A stretch of 39,283 bases of DNA from Anaerolineae bacterium (GCA_022843385.1 JALHNT010000006.1:150272-189554); one strand, 5' to 3'. Positions 17,236 through 26,013 are shown, counted from the stretch's first letter. The notes: a model not told the origin generated them from the sequence alone. Program-made: numbers and translations.

Positions 17236-19338
17236 ATGCTGGCAGAAGTGGGTCTGGTTTCAACGTTTCTCGCGTTCATCGCGTCGCTGTATGCCATTGC
17301 CGCCTCATTCTATGGCGAACGCATCTCGCGCAATGAAGCGACGGTTCGCAGTGGTCGTAATGCCGTCATCCTGACGTTCATTCTGCTCCTGGTTGCCGTT
17401 CTGGTGTTGTTCATCGCGCTGATGACCGAACAGTATCAGATCACCTACGTGTGGTCGGTCAGTGCGCCGTCCATGCCGGATTTCTTCCGCGCCACCGCGC
17501 TGTGGGGATCACAGGCCGGTTCGCTGCTCTTCTGGTCATTCCTGATGAGCGCATTCACAGCCGCTGCGGTCACCCTGAACTGGCGCAGTCACCGGCGATT
17601 GATGCCCTACGCCATCGTCTATATGATGGCGAATGTCGCCTTCTTCGTCGGTCTGAACCTGTTCGTTGAAAATCCTTTCACGCGCTGGTGGGTCATCCCG
17701 ACCAACGCGGCGAATGAGCAAGTGGTGCAGGCAGCGCTCATCCCTGAGGGAGCCGTAAGCCCAAGCAGCACTCAACTGGCCCAGAGCGCCAACGGCCTGA
17801 ACCCGCTGCTGCGGCACTTCGGCATGGCAATCCATCCGCCGATGCTTTATCTGGGCTTCGTCGGTTTCATCATCCCCTTCGCTTTTGCGATGGCGGCGCT
17901 GGCTTCCGGCGATCTCTCGACCAACTGGATCAAAGTGTCGCGGCGCTGGGCACTAGGTGCCTGGCTCTGCCTGACACTCGGTCTGCTGCTCGGTGGACGC
18001 TGGGCCTACGATGTGCTGGGCTGGGGTGGTTACTGGGGCTGGGACCCAGTCGAGAACGCTGCCTTCCTGCCCTGGCTGGTCGGCACCGCCTTCCTCCACA
18101 GCGTCATCATGCAGGAGAAACGTGGGATGCTGAAGACCTGGAATATGTTCCTGGTCATCGGCACCTATAGCGCGGTCATCTTCGGCACCTTCGCCACCCG
18201 CAGCGGCCTGGTCGAAAGCGTTCACAGCTTCGCCCGCAGCGGCATCGGCGTACCGATGTTCCTGTTCTGGTTCACGCTCACCTTCGTCTCGGTCGCGCTG
18301 ATCCTGTGGCGGCGCAATCGTGGCGAGTTGCAGGATGAGCATCCGATCAAGGGCATCTTCAGCCGCGAGACCTTGTTCGTGCTGAACAATTTCATCTTCC
18401 TGGCGCTCTTCATCGCCATCTTCTGGGGCAGCTTCGGTGCGCCAATCCTCTCCGAACTGCTGATGAACACCAACATCACGCTCGGCACCGATTACTTCAT
18501 GCGCGTCACGCCGCCGCTGTTCGCCATCCTGTACCTGCTGATGGGCGTCGCGCCGGTTTCGGCCTGGGGGATCACATCGCTGATCCGCCTGGGACGCGCC
18601 ATGCTCATCCCGTTGGGATTGACCATTCTCTCGCTGCTGGTTTTTGTCGCCATCGGCATGTCCACCCCCGTCGCCCTGATCGCCTATGGCATCGTGTTGC
18701 TGGCGGGCTGGGTCGCCATCTATGAAACCATCCGCGCAGTAGCCGGCCGCCAGAAAACCCAACAGGAAACTGTGCTGAAATCGTTGCAGCAGATCTTCCA
18801 GCGCAACCCACGCCGCTACGGTGGCTATATGGTTCATCTGGCGATCACCGTCATTGGCATCGGCGTCATCGGCAGCACCATCTTTCAAGTAGAAACGCAG
18901 CAAACGCTGGCTATCGGTCAAAGCCTGACCATTGCCGATTACACCCTGCGCTATGACAACCTGCTCGAAGGGCAGATCTCGGAAGATGGGCGGCGGATGG
19001 ACATCGCTGAAGTCACCGTCCTCCGCAATGGACAGGAACTGGCGCATCTCCGCCCGCGCCGCGACTTCTTCCCACAGGGGGACATGCCGTCGATGACCAT
19101 CGCCGGTGCCCACAGCACGCTGGAGAACGACTTCTACGTCCTGCTGGTCAACTGGGAACCGATCAATCAGAACGCGGCCACCTTCAAGGTCTACATCAAT
19201 CCCCTCATCAACCTGATGTGGTGGGGCGGTATCTTCCTGATTTTCGGCACCATCCTGGCGGTCTGGCCGCGCGAAACCTTACCCGCCCGCGTAACGCAGG
19301 CGCTGCCCGTCGGCGCGGCGCTGCCAAAGGGGGTCTAG
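17236..19338 (+). CDS. ccmF: Cytochrome c heme lyase subunit CcmF
   Basis: Polytopic membrane subunit of the heme ligation complex, with about 13-15 hydrophobic segments over 700 residues. The tryptophan-rich WWD heme-handling motif is seen as WGGYWGWDPVENAAFLPWL near residues 262-280. Conserved histidines lie in the flanking helices (HFGMAIHPPMLY and AFLHSVIMQ). A periplasmic domain near residues 540-665 precedes the last membrane segment. The size matches full-length CcmF. It follows ccmE by 45 bases and precedes ccmH by two bases, so the run is probably one operon. Confidence 0.97.
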   Translation: MLAEVGLVSTFLAFIASLYAIAASFYGERISRNEATVRSGRNAVILTFILLLVAVLVLFIALMTEQYQITYVWSVSAPSMPDFFRATALWGSQAGSLLFWSFLMSAFTAAAVTLNWRSHRRLMPYAIVYMMANVAFFVGLNLFVENPFTRWWVIPTNAANEQVVQAALIPEGAVSPSSTQLAQSANGLNPLLRHFGMAIHPPMLYLGFVGFIIPFAFAMAALASGDLSTNWIKVSRRWALGAWLCLTLGLLLGGRWAYDVLGWGGYWGWDPVENAAFLPWLVGTAFLHSVIMQEKRGMLKTWNMFLVIGTYSAVIFGTFATRSGLVESVHSFARSGIGVPMFLFWFTLTFVSVALILWRRNRGELQDEHPIKGIFSRETLFVLNNFIFLALFIAIFWGSFGAPILSELLMNTNITLGTDYFMRVTPPLFAILYLLMGVAPVSAWGITSLIRLGRAMLIPLGLTILSLLVFVAIGMSTPVALIAYGIVLLAGWVAIYETIRAVAGRQKTQQETVLKSLQQIFQRNPRRYGGYMVHLAITVIGIGVIGSTIFQVETQQTLAIGQSLTIADYTLRYDNLLEGQISEDGRRMDIAEVTVLRNGQELAHLRPRRDFFPQGDMPSMTIAGAHSTLENDFYVLLVNWEPINQNAATFKVYINPLINLMWWGGIFLIFGTILAVWPRETLPARVTQALPVGAALPKGV

Positions 19339-19340
19339 AC

Positions 19341-19811
19341 ATGTCACAACCGCTCCGTTGGATGATCGCGCTCCTCATCGCCCTGGCGGCGGTGCTGAGT
19401 GTCGCCGCCCAGGAATCATCAACCGTAACCGATGACGATGTGAACGCTATCGCGCAGAAGCTCTACTGTCCGGTGTGCGAGAACATCCCGCTGGATGCCT
19501 GTGGCACGGCCGCCTGTGATGACTGGCGCAATGAAATCCGCCTGCAACTGGAACAGGGCATGACCGAAGCCCAGATCATCGATGACTTCGTGCTTCGCTT
19601 TGGGGATCGGGTGGTCGGCACACCCCAGGACCCCATCCTGCGCGCGCTGTCGCTGGTGACGCCCGTTCTGTTGATCGGCCTGGGGCTGATCGCGGTAGGC
19701 TACTTCGTCATCCAGCGGCGCAGCGCCGCTCCCACGCCCCCGGCTGCGCCGCCCGTTCCAGCCGAGACCACTCGTTACTATGACCAGTTGAACCGGGATT
19801 TAGAGGGTTAA
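19341..19811 (+). CDS. ccmH: CcmH/CycL thiol-reducing subunit of heme ligation
   Basis: A 156-residue periplasmic-facing redox protein that keeps apocytochrome CxxCH cysteines reduced for heme attachment. It has a signal/anchor (about 6-23), the CPVC redox motif (Cys43, Cys46 in LYCPVCENIPL), and two further cysteines at 54 and 59. EIRLQLEQGMTEAQIIDDF and FGDRVV complete the CcmH_N fold. A second membrane segment (about 105-127) and a Pro-rich cytoplasmic tail follow. The extra cysteine pair is not in the classic proteobacterial motif. The start at 19341 is chosen because it follows the ccmF stop by two bases and begins directly with a signal-anchor sequence. Confidence 0.94.
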   Translation: MSQPLRWMIALLIALAAVLSVAAQESSTVTDDDVNAIAQKLYCPVCENIPLDACGTAACDDWRNEIRLQLEQGMTEAQIIDDFVLRFGDRVVGTPQDPILRALSLVTPVLLIGLGLIAVGYFVIQRRSAAPTPPAAPPVPAETTRYYDQLNRDLEG

Positions 19812-19815
19812 CACG

Positions 19816-20388
19816 ATGGAAAGTGCTATTCATGTGACCAATGAGTCTCCCGCCCCCGCCAAATCAGGTCGGATGGGATGGGGTTCAATCGTCCTGCTGC
19901 TCGGTGTGGTCGTCGCCGCCATCGTCTTCGGCTGGGCGCTCTCACGACAGGGGCAGGCGCAGCCGACCAACGGCCCCGCGCCGGATTTCGCCTTCACCAC
20001 CTTCGAGGGTCAGTCCTACAAGCTATCGGACTTTCGCGGTCAGGTGGTCGTCCTCAATTTCTGGGCCAGTTGGTGCGGTCCATGCCGCGATGAAGCGCCT
20101 GAACTCCAGGCCGCCTGGGAATATTATGAGGACAGCGGCAAGGTCGTCTTCCTCGGAGTGGCCTATGCCGATAACGGTCCAAAGTCGCTGGCATACCTCG
20201 AAGAATTTGGCATCAGCTACCTGAACGCGCCCGATCTGGGTACGCGTGTCTCGGAAGCCTATCACATCGAGGGTGTGCCGGAGACCTTCATTATTGACCA
20301 AAGGGGTCAGGTGGCACGCTTCATCTACGCCGGCGTCAGCGCCCCAGCCCTGCAAACCATTGTCGACGAGCTTTTACTCAAAGGATAA
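19816..20388 (+). CDS. ccmG: TlpA/ResA/CcmG-type membrane-anchored thioredoxin
   Basis: A 190-residue thiol:disulfide oxidoreductase with a cytoplasmic N-terminus, one membrane anchor (about residues 23-42) and a periplasmic thioredoxin fold. The active site is WCGPC (Cys87, Cys90) within NFWASWCGPCRDE. The cis-proline loop GVPETFIID comes later. In the Ccm pathway this protein reduces CcmH or apocytochrome cysteines. It lies between ccmH and the ccmI-like gene with only four- and five-base gaps, so co-transcription is very likely. It could equally be named resA or tlpA; the context favours ccmG. Confidence 0.94.
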   Translation: MESAIHVTNESPAPAKSGRMGWGSIVLLLGVVVAAIVFGWALSRQGQAQPTNGPAPDFAFTTFEGQSYKLSDFRGQVVVLNFWASWCGPCRDEAPELQAAWEYYEDSGKVVFLGVAYADNGPKSLAYLEEFGISYLNAPDLGTRVSEAYHIEGVPETFIIDQRGQVARFIYAGVSAPALQTIVDELLLKG

Positions 20389-20393
20389 GCCGC

Positions 20394-20807
20394 ATGAGCA
20401 TCGAAGGATTGATCGCCGCCGGGGTGATCCTGGCACTGAGCGCGGCCTATCTGATCTGGCCGTACTGGAACGCCGCCCGTCATCCGGGACTCAACAGCGA
20501 ACAGCAGCGAGCGCGGGATACCCTGCTCACATCTTATGAGCGCGTCCTCGCCGCCATCCGCGATCTGGACGAGGATTATCAGGCAGGCAAACTGGCAGCC
20601 GAACGGTATCAGGCCGAACGGGCCGAATGGGCCGAACGCGGCGTGACGGTGCTGCAAGCGCTCGATGCCTATGCTCCCAGCCCGGCTCCGGTCAAAACCA
20701 AACGCCCGGCCAAAGCAGCCGTTCAAACCAATCCCGATGACCAGTTGGATGATGCTGTTGAACGGGCGATTGCCGATTATGTTCGGGTGAAAGCCGGGAA
20801 GGGTTAA
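20394..20807 (+). CDS. CcmI-like short membrane protein
   Basis: A 137-residue protein with an N-terminal membrane segment (about 5-26) and a cytoplasmic helical part, LLTSYERVLAAIRDLDEDYQAGKL followed by AERYQAERAEW. This matches the N-terminal module of CcmI (cycH), the apocytochrome chaperone, but lacks its periplasmic TPR domain. The C-terminal 40 residues are basic then acidic. It sits between ccmG and a cytochrome-c lipoprotein with almost no gap. The same helix pattern recurs at the C-terminus of that next protein (see findings). Likely an accessory subunit of the heme ligation complex. Confidence 0.8.
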   Translation: MSIEGLIAAGVILALSAAYLIWPYWNAARHPGLNSEQQRARDTLLTSYERVLAAIRDLDEDYQAGKLAAERYQAERAEWAERGVTVLQALDAYAPSPAPVKTKRPAKAAVQTNPDDQLDDAVERAIADYVRVKAGKG

Positions 20808-20809
20808 GC

Positions 20810-22366
20810 ATGACGCGGCTTGTGAAATTTACGTGGCTCTGGGTGATTGTGGTCGGCCTGGCCGCCGCCGGTTGTGAGGGTCTGGCCGGCGAACCCCAGG
20901 TGGTGGCGACCCTGCCACCCGAATCGGTCAGTTCGTCGGGTGTGCCGGACATCGCGGGTGTCGCCCAGGTCACACCGGACGCGGCCCTGGGTGCGCGCAT
21001 CTACGCCGAAAACTGCACCCGTTGTCATGGCATCACCGGTCGTGGCGATGGCGAGATGGTGCAGTCGGGTCAGGTCGTCATGCCGGTCGATTTCACCAAC
21101 CCGGCGGTTGCTCAGAATGCCCGCCCCGAAGACTGGTATCAGGTCATCACGGAAGGCCGGCTGGATAAGCTCATGCCGCCCTGGAAAGACGCACTGAGCG
21201 AGGCCGAGCGCTGGGCTGTCACCAACTACCTCTTTACCCTCTCGGCCAATCAGCAGCTCGTCACCGGGCCGGTCAGCGGTCAGATCGTCAATGGCACGGC
21301 GGGCGGGGTCATCCCCGGCGGGATGAGCGTCACGTTGCATATCATCGATCAACATGCCCGCAACGATGAGACACGCGAGGCCGTGGTGAACCCGGATGGC
21401 AGCTTCCGTTTTGACGATATTCCGCTTCAGGCCAACAAGGGTTATGCCATCACTACCGAATATCAGGGCGGTCAGTTCGTCAGTAACGTTCTGCCGGGCG
21501 ATCCCACGGCTGGCGGCATCACACTCGATGTGCCGATTTACGACTTCAGCAGCGACCCCAGCATCGTCACGATTGATCGCATGGTGGCGCAGGTCAGCGT
21601 GGAAAACAATCGTCTGCAAGTGACCCAGATTATCTCGCTGGTCAACAACTCCGATCGCGCCTACCGCGCAGCGGATGGACAGTCCTCGGTGCAGTTCGCC
21701 CTGCCTGCCGGTGCGCAGCCCAACACTGCCATGAATCAGGGTGGACGCTTCGTCTACGGCGCGGACGGAGCAACCATCACCGACACCGTGCCGGTCATGC
21801 CGAACGCCGAGCATACCATCCACCTGGCCTACTCCTTGCCCTACACCGATGGCATGAGCCTCCAGCAACCCTTCACGTATGCAGTTTCACAGGGGTATGA
21901 CATCCTGCTCGACACACCGGGCGTGACCCTGGAAGGCGACGGCATTGAGGCGCGTGGTGGCATCGACGCCAATCACGGCGCGATGATGCGCTTCACCAAT
22001 TCCAATGCCTTGCCCGCCGGTGCCAACCTGAGCTTTACCGTGAGTGGAACGCCAATCCTCGCACCGGAACAGGCGGTTGTCAGCAATCCACCGACCACCC
22101 CTATCCTGCCGCTACTCTTCATCGGAGCCGGTGTGCTGACGATTGGTGCCGCCGGAGCGCTGTACTGGGTGGAGCGTCGGCGCACCCCGCTTCCGGCAGC
22201 GGCTGGAATAACCGATGCTCAAACCCGGATCAATGATCTGGTGCGCGAGATCGCGGCGCTGGATGTCGAGTTCCAGGCCAAACGCATCAAGAACAAAGTC
22301 TATCAAAGCCAGCGTTCAGCCCTGAAATCCGAGCTGATGAAGCTGGTCAAAGAAAAAGAAGCCTGA
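20810..22366 (+). CDS. Cytochrome-c lipoprotein with beta domains, C-terminal TM and CcmI-like tail
   Basis: A 518-residue membrane protein embedded in the ccm operon. The N-terminus is a lipoprotein signal with Cys22 as predicted lipidation site (AAGC). A mono-heme cytochrome c domain follows (about 60-145), with CTRCH and a distal Met in LMPPW. Next come about 280 residues rich in beta strands: a carboxypeptidase-regulatory/Ig-like part with NPDGSFRFDDIP, then a domain resembling those that bind or scaffold. A membrane segment near 430-450 and a helical cytoplasmic tail (about 465-518) end it. The tail pattern, IAALDVEFQAKRIKNKVYQSQRS when spaced, resembles the preceding ccmI-like protein. 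It is not a standard Ccm component. It could be an electron donor for heme reduction or an assembly factor. Confidence 0.85.
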   Translation: MTRLVKFTWLWVIVVGLAAAGCEGLAGEPQVVATLPPESVSSSGVPDIAGVAQVTPDAALGARIYAENCTRCHGITGRGDGEMVQSGQVVMPVDFTNPAVAQNARPEDWYQVITEGRLDKLMPPWKDALSEAERWAVTNYLFTLSANQQLVTGPVSGQIVNGTAGGVIPGGMSVTLHIIDQHARNDETREAVVNPDGSFRFDDIPLQANKGYAITTEYQGGQFVSNVLPGDPTAGGITLDVPIYDFSSDPSIVTIDRMVAQVSVENNRLQVTQIISLVNNSDRAYRAADGQSSVQFALPAGAQPNTAMNQGGRFVYGADGATITDTVPVMPNAEHTIHLAYSLPYTDGMSLQQPFTYAVSQGYDILLDTPGVTLEGDGIEARGGIDANHGAMMRFTNSNALPAGANLSFTVSGTPILAPEQAVVSNPPTTPILPLLFIGAGVLTIGAAGALYWVERRRTPLPAAAGITDAQTRINDLVREIAALDVEFQAKRIKNKVYQSQRSALKSELMKLVKEKEA

Positions 22367-22395
22367 CCCATTTTTTCACCTAAGGAGTTTCGATC

Positions 22396-23160
22396 ATGAG
22401 TGTAGCCCCCAGTCTGCCTTCGACTTATCAGCCCCAGACACAGGAACGCCGGCAAACGGATCGGCTGCGCCTGTTGCAGGGGTTGACCCTCGTGGCAGTC
22501 GTCGGCTTCATCGTCGGGCTGTATTACGCCCTCGTGGTGGCCGGTACGGATGTGACCCAGGGTAATGTACAGCGGATATTCTACATGCACGTCTCGGCTT
22601 TCTCCGGTGCCACTGTCGCCTTTGTGACCGGGCTGGTGGGCGGCGCGGCCTATCTGCGCACCCAGCAGATCAAGTGGGATGCGCTCTCGCTGGCTGGCGT
22701 TGAAGTCGGTTTCAGCCTGTCGTTGATTACCCTGTTCACCGGCATGGTCTGGGCGCGTCCGACCTGGAATACCTGGTGGACATGGGACCCGCGGCTGACC
22801 TCGGCCGCCATCATGGTGCTGACCTATGCCGCTTACTTCATGCTGCGCGGCGGCATCGACAATGGTGACCGGCGGCGGCGTTTCGCAGCGGTCTACAGCA
22901 TCCTGGCGATTTCGACCGTCATCATCACCTTCATGATTACGCGCATCCGCCCGGACACGATTCACCCAACCGTGATCGGCCCCAGCCCGGCCAACGCCCA
23001 GGGAACGTTCGAGATGGCCGAAAACATGCGCACCACCCTCGGCATGAATTCCGCCATCTGGTGTCTGCTGATCGCGCCGGTGCTGATCTGGTGGCGCATC
23101 CGTCTGGAAAACCTGACGCGCAAGGTCGAAATCGAACGCGTCGACTCGTTGAGCCGCTAA
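22396..23160 (+). CDS. ccmC: Heme exporter/handling protein CcmC
   Basis: A 254-residue polytopic protein with six predicted membrane segments that loads heme onto CcmE. The WWD motif is TWNTWWTWDPRLTSA (about residues 123-137). Flanking histidines sit in FYMHVSAF (about 58) and, near residue 193, in TIHPTV. It has AAGGAG before the start and follows the lipoprotein by 29 bases. CcmC normally works with CcmAB and CcmD. Here ccmD is next but ccmA and ccmB are missing from the window. Confidence 0.95.
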   Translation: MSVAPSLPSTYQPQTQERRQTDRLRLLQGLTLVAVVGFIVGLYYALVVAGTDVTQGNVQRIFYMHVSAFSGATVAFVTGLVGGAAYLRTQQIKWDALSLAGVEVGFSLSLITLFTGMVWARPTWNTWWTWDPRLTSAAIMVLTYAAYFMLRGGIDNGDRRRRFAAVYSILAISTVIITFMITRIRPDTIHPTVIGPSPANAQGTFEMAENMRTTLGMNSAIWCLLIAPVLIWWRIRLENLTRKVEIERVDSLSR

Positions 23161-23190
23161 CCCGCCTTATCCATCTCTAGGAGGATGATC

Positions 23191-23334
23191 ATGCCCGATA
23201 CCAATGCTTATCTCTTGCTAGGACTGGCTGTCGTGTTCGCCGTCCTGGGGCTGTACCTCGCGGCCACCGTCATCCGTTTCAGCAATGCCCGCAAGGAACT
23301 GGATGTGCTGGAACAACTGAAGCACGAGTCATAG
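23191..23334 (+). CDS. ccmD: CcmD-like small membrane protein
   Basis: A 47-residue protein easily missed because of its size. It has a single membrane segment (about residues 7-28) followed by a short charged helix, NARKELDVLEQLK, the standard CcmD layout. CcmD stabilises the CcmABC-CcmE complex and helps release holo-CcmE. A strong AGGAGG ribosome binding site lies at 23179-23184, seven bases before the ATG. It directly follows ccmC, and a GC-rich hairpin lies just after its stop. The sequence is too short for certainty, but position, size, topology and ribosome binding site agree. Confidence 0.85.
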   Translation: MPDTNAYLLLGLAVVFAVLGLYLAATVIRFSNARKELDVLEQLKHES

Positions 23335-23349
23335 TGCCAATATCCATGT

Positions 23350-23369
23350 GGGGAGGCAGCCACCTCCCC
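23350..23369 (+). terminator. GC-rich hairpin after ccmD, possible terminator or attenuator
   Basis: GGGGAGG (23350-23356) and CCTCCCC (23363-23369) form a perfect 7-bp stem with a six-base loop, 16 bases after the ccmD stop. No T-run follows, so it may be a weak terminator or an mRNA stabilising structure. It masks an in-frame ATG and GGAGG that could otherwise be taken as the kinase start. Confidence 0.5.
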
Positions 23370-23414
23370 AACACGAATTTCTTCGCGATTGTTACTCTTA
23401 ACGTCAGGCAAATC

Positions 23415-25271
23415 GTGTCCGCTTTACAACCGTTCAAGCGTCTGCACATCAAGCTGACCATCGCCTTCCAGTTCGTCATGCTGGTTCCGGTGATCGCCAT
23501 CGTGCTGTATGGCTATCTCTTCACCAACCGGCTGATGTCGCAGCAGATATTGGACAGCGCCGCCCGTGAAGTTCAGCTTCAGGCCGGGCATATCGTCCGG
23601 TCGCTCGGTCAGGCGCAGGGCGACGCGCTCCATTTGTCACAGCTCCGCAGCCTGTCGATGCTCCGTCGTTTGCAGAGCGACCCCCAGTTAGCGGGAGATC
23701 GGGAGCTGTGGCGTGAAGAAGCGGCGCAGGACATGATGGTGCTGCTCTCAGTGCGCCCGATGTATCAGAATGTGCGCTATATCGATAGCACCAGCCAGGA
23801 AGTGATCCGCGTCGAATCCGACGGCAGCGAAGTCCGCAACCTGCCCGTCACCAGCCTGCAAAATCGCCGCGCCGCCAGTTATTTCGAGAGAGCCAGTTCG
23901 CTGCCCACCGGCAGTGCCTTCGTTTCATCCTTCGCGCTGGACGAAGAAGACAGTAATCCCGAACAACCGTTAGTCCATTACACCATCACGCTGGGCGCTG
24001 ACGGTCTGGTGCTGATTGATATTCACGCCGATTGGATTTTGCATAACCTGCCAACCAACGTCCAGTTCGACACCTGGGCGCTGATCGACCATAACGGGCA
24101 TTATCTGGTCTACCCGGATAACTACCAACCAGTCGCCACCTCTTCCGAAGGGCTGGCAACCATCAGCCCTGGGCTGGATTTGCTCATTTCCGGCGGACAT
24201 GGCTCCTTCGAAACGCAGGGCAACGTCTACGTATACGACACCATTGTGCCATCAGCCAGCCGCCCGGACTCGTTCTGGGTGCTGTACCGCGACACACCAC
24301 ACAATGTCCTCTTCGCCAGCGTGACCGATTTCTTTCAGAAGGCCGCCCTGTTCACGGTCATCGCTGTCGGCCTGGCAATCCTGATCGCCGCCTATGTCGG
24401 TCATAACATCGTCGATCCTCTGCTCCATCTCCAGCGGCAGGCCGCCCGATTGGGGCAAGGTGGCGAGGCACCGCTGCCACCCGATCATCTGCCAGACGAC
24501 GAAATCGGGCAGCTCTCACGCACCTTTTACGACATGGCGCATGAGCTGGAGCGTAAGCGGCGCGAATCCAAGCTGCTGATCGAACGCCTGATCCGCGCTC
24601 AGGAAGAAGAGCGCAAACTGGTCGCCTTCGATCTGCACGATGGTCTGCTGCAACAACTGGTGGGAGCGCGTCTGCAACTGACAACCTGCCGCCAGCATTG
24701 TCCCATCGAGGCCGCCAATGGACAGTTGGGACTGGCGAAAGGCTGTGAAACGCTCACCGAAGCCATCATTGAAGGACGGCGCATCATCGAAGGGTTGCGC
24801 CCGGCCGCGCTGGATGATCTGGGTCTGAGCGCCGCGCTGGTTGAACTGGCGCAGGGCAGCGCCCAAACCGCCGGCTGGGATCTGAAGCTGGACATCCGCC
24901 CGCTGAAGACCGAGCCGGAAAAGAGTGTGAGTGTGACGCTCTACCGCATCGCTCAGGAAGCGCTCAACAACATCCGTAAGCACGCCTCCGCCACCCAGGT
25001 TCAGGTTCATTTGAGCAACGGTAACGGCATTTTCCTCTCGGTGACCGACAACGGCGACGGTTTTGATCCACAGACGGTGGTGAGGGAAGAACGCGGACTA
25101 GGCATTACCACCATGCACGAACGCGCTCACCTGCTGAATGGGAGCTGTACCCTGACCAGCGCCCCAGGCCGTGGCACCAGCGTGGTCGTCGCCATCCCCT
25201 GGCAGAGCCAGGACGGTTCTTTCATCCCGCTCACCACAATCCATGGAGGTCGGCACGATGAACCCGGATGA
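23415..25271 (+). CDS. Membrane histidine kinase, Cache-like sensor, HAMP, HisKA_3 (NarX/LiaS type)
   Basis: A 618-residue sensor kinase. An N-terminal membrane segment (about 15-37) is followed by a large extracytoplasmic sensor (about 40-305) of Cache-like build. A second membrane segment (about 306-330) and HAMP (330-385) come next. HisKA_3 has the phospho-His in FDLHDGLLQQL, and HATPase_c ends the protein (EALNNIRKHA, VTDNGDGFD). The GTG at 23415 is chosen as start because AGG lies six bases upstream and the earlier GTG/ATG codons at 23334/23346 fall on the ccmD stop and inside a hairpin; the start remains uncertain. Its end overlaps the NarL-type regulator by 14 bases, so the two form a two-component pair. 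It sits between the ccm genes and the multiheme cytochromes, its probable targets. Confidence 0.92.
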   Translation: MSALQPFKRLHIKLTIAFQFVMLVPVIAIVLYGYLFTNRLMSQQILDSAAREVQLQAGHIVRSLGQAQGDALHLSQLRSLSMLRRLQSDPQLAGDRELWREEAAQDMMVLLSVRPMYQNVRYIDSTSQEVIRVESDGSEVRNLPVTSLQNRRAASYFERASSLPTGSAFVSSFALDEEDSNPEQPLVHYTITLGADGLVLIDIHADWILHNLPTNVQFDTWALIDHNGHYLVYPDNYQPVATSSEGLATISPGLDLLISGGHGSFETQGNVYVYDTIVPSASRPDSFWVLYRDTPHNVLFASVTDFFQKAALFTVIAVGLAILIAAYVGHNIVDPLLHLQRQAARLGQGGEAPLPPDHLPDDEIGQLSRTFYDMAHELERKRRESKLLIERLIRAQEEERKLVAFDLHDGLLQQLVGARLQLTTCRQHCPIEAANGQLGLAKGCETLTEAIIEGRRIIEGLRPAALDDLGLSAALVELAQGSAQTAGWDLKLDIRPLKTEPEKSVSVTLYRIAQEALNNIRKHASATQVQVHLSNGNGIFLSVTDNGDGFDPQTVVREERGLGITTMHERAHLLNGSCTLTSAPGRGTSVVVAIPWQSQDGSFIPLTTIHGGRHDEPG

Positions 25272-25923
25272 ACGCGCTATTCGCGTCGCAATCGTTGACG
25301 ATCACGGCATCGTCCGGCAGGGGCTGCGCGCCCTGCTCACCCAACCGGGTATCGAGGTCATCGGTGAAGCCGGCAGCGGCGATGCCGCCGTACAACTGGC
25401 GCGCGATTATCAGCCAGATGTCATGCTGCTGGACATTCGCATGAAGGATGGCGACGGTCTGCAAAGCCTGCCGATCATCAAGTCGGTCTCGCCACACACC
25501 AGCGTCATCATGCTGACGACCTACGCCAATCCCGGCTACCTGGCGCGCGCCATCAATGACGGAGCGGCTGGCTACCTTTCAAAAGAAACCGATCCGGAGA
25601 AGATTGTGCGCGCGGTGCGGCTGGCAGCGGCGGGGGACCAGTTGATTGACCGAACCCTGCTGGAAGCGGCACTGCATCAGGCGCTCGATATGAGCCAACC
25701 CACGCCGGAACCCGTCGATATGCCGATTGAAGCGCTATCCGATCGGGAACAGGATGTGCTGCGGCTGATGGTCAATGGACTGAACAACGCCGCCATCTCG
25801 GAGACACTTAACATCAGCCTGCCGACCGTCAAGACACATGTCCAGCATATCCTGCAAAAGCTGCATGTCTCGGATCGGACGCAGGCGGCGCTGCTGGCAG
25901 TGCGGCAAAAGCTGGTCGATTGA
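25258..25923 (+). CDS. NarL/FixJ-family response regulator
   Basis: A 221-residue two-component regulator. The receiver domain (about 8-125) has the acidic pair Asp14/Asp15 and phospho-acceptor Asp59 in LLDIRMKDG. A LuxR-type helix-turn-helix (about 155-218) contains LSDREQDVLRLMVNGLNNAAISETL and TVKTHVQHILQKL. The start at 25258 is set by GGAGG nine bases upstream and overlaps the kinase gene by 14 bases. The cognate kinase is the preceding gene. The next gene downstream is the multiheme cytochrome operon, with a palindrome in between. Confidence 0.95.
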   Translation: MNPDERAIRVAIVDDHGIVRQGLRALLTQPGIEVIGEAGSGDAAVQLARDYQPDVMLLDIRMKDGDGLQSLPIIKSVSPHTSVIMLTTYANPGYLARAINDGAAGYLSKETDPEKIVRAVRLAAAGDQLIDRTLLEAALHQALDMSQPTPEPVDMPIEALSDREQDVLRLMVNGLNNAAISETLNISLPTVKTHVQHILQKLHVSDRTQAALLAVRQKLVD

Positions 25924-26013
25924 AGGCCGAAATCATCCTGGCGAACGACAGCAAATCATCACCGCGATGGATGACCAATGCTTCGCTTGAGATGACAATA
26001 GGTGAGGGGAGTT

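Noticed and set aside
17953..19113. Long minus-strand open frame opposite ccmF (386 codons)
   Set aside because: Composition is Asp/Gln/His-rich and non-protein-like, and ccmF is certain on the + strand.
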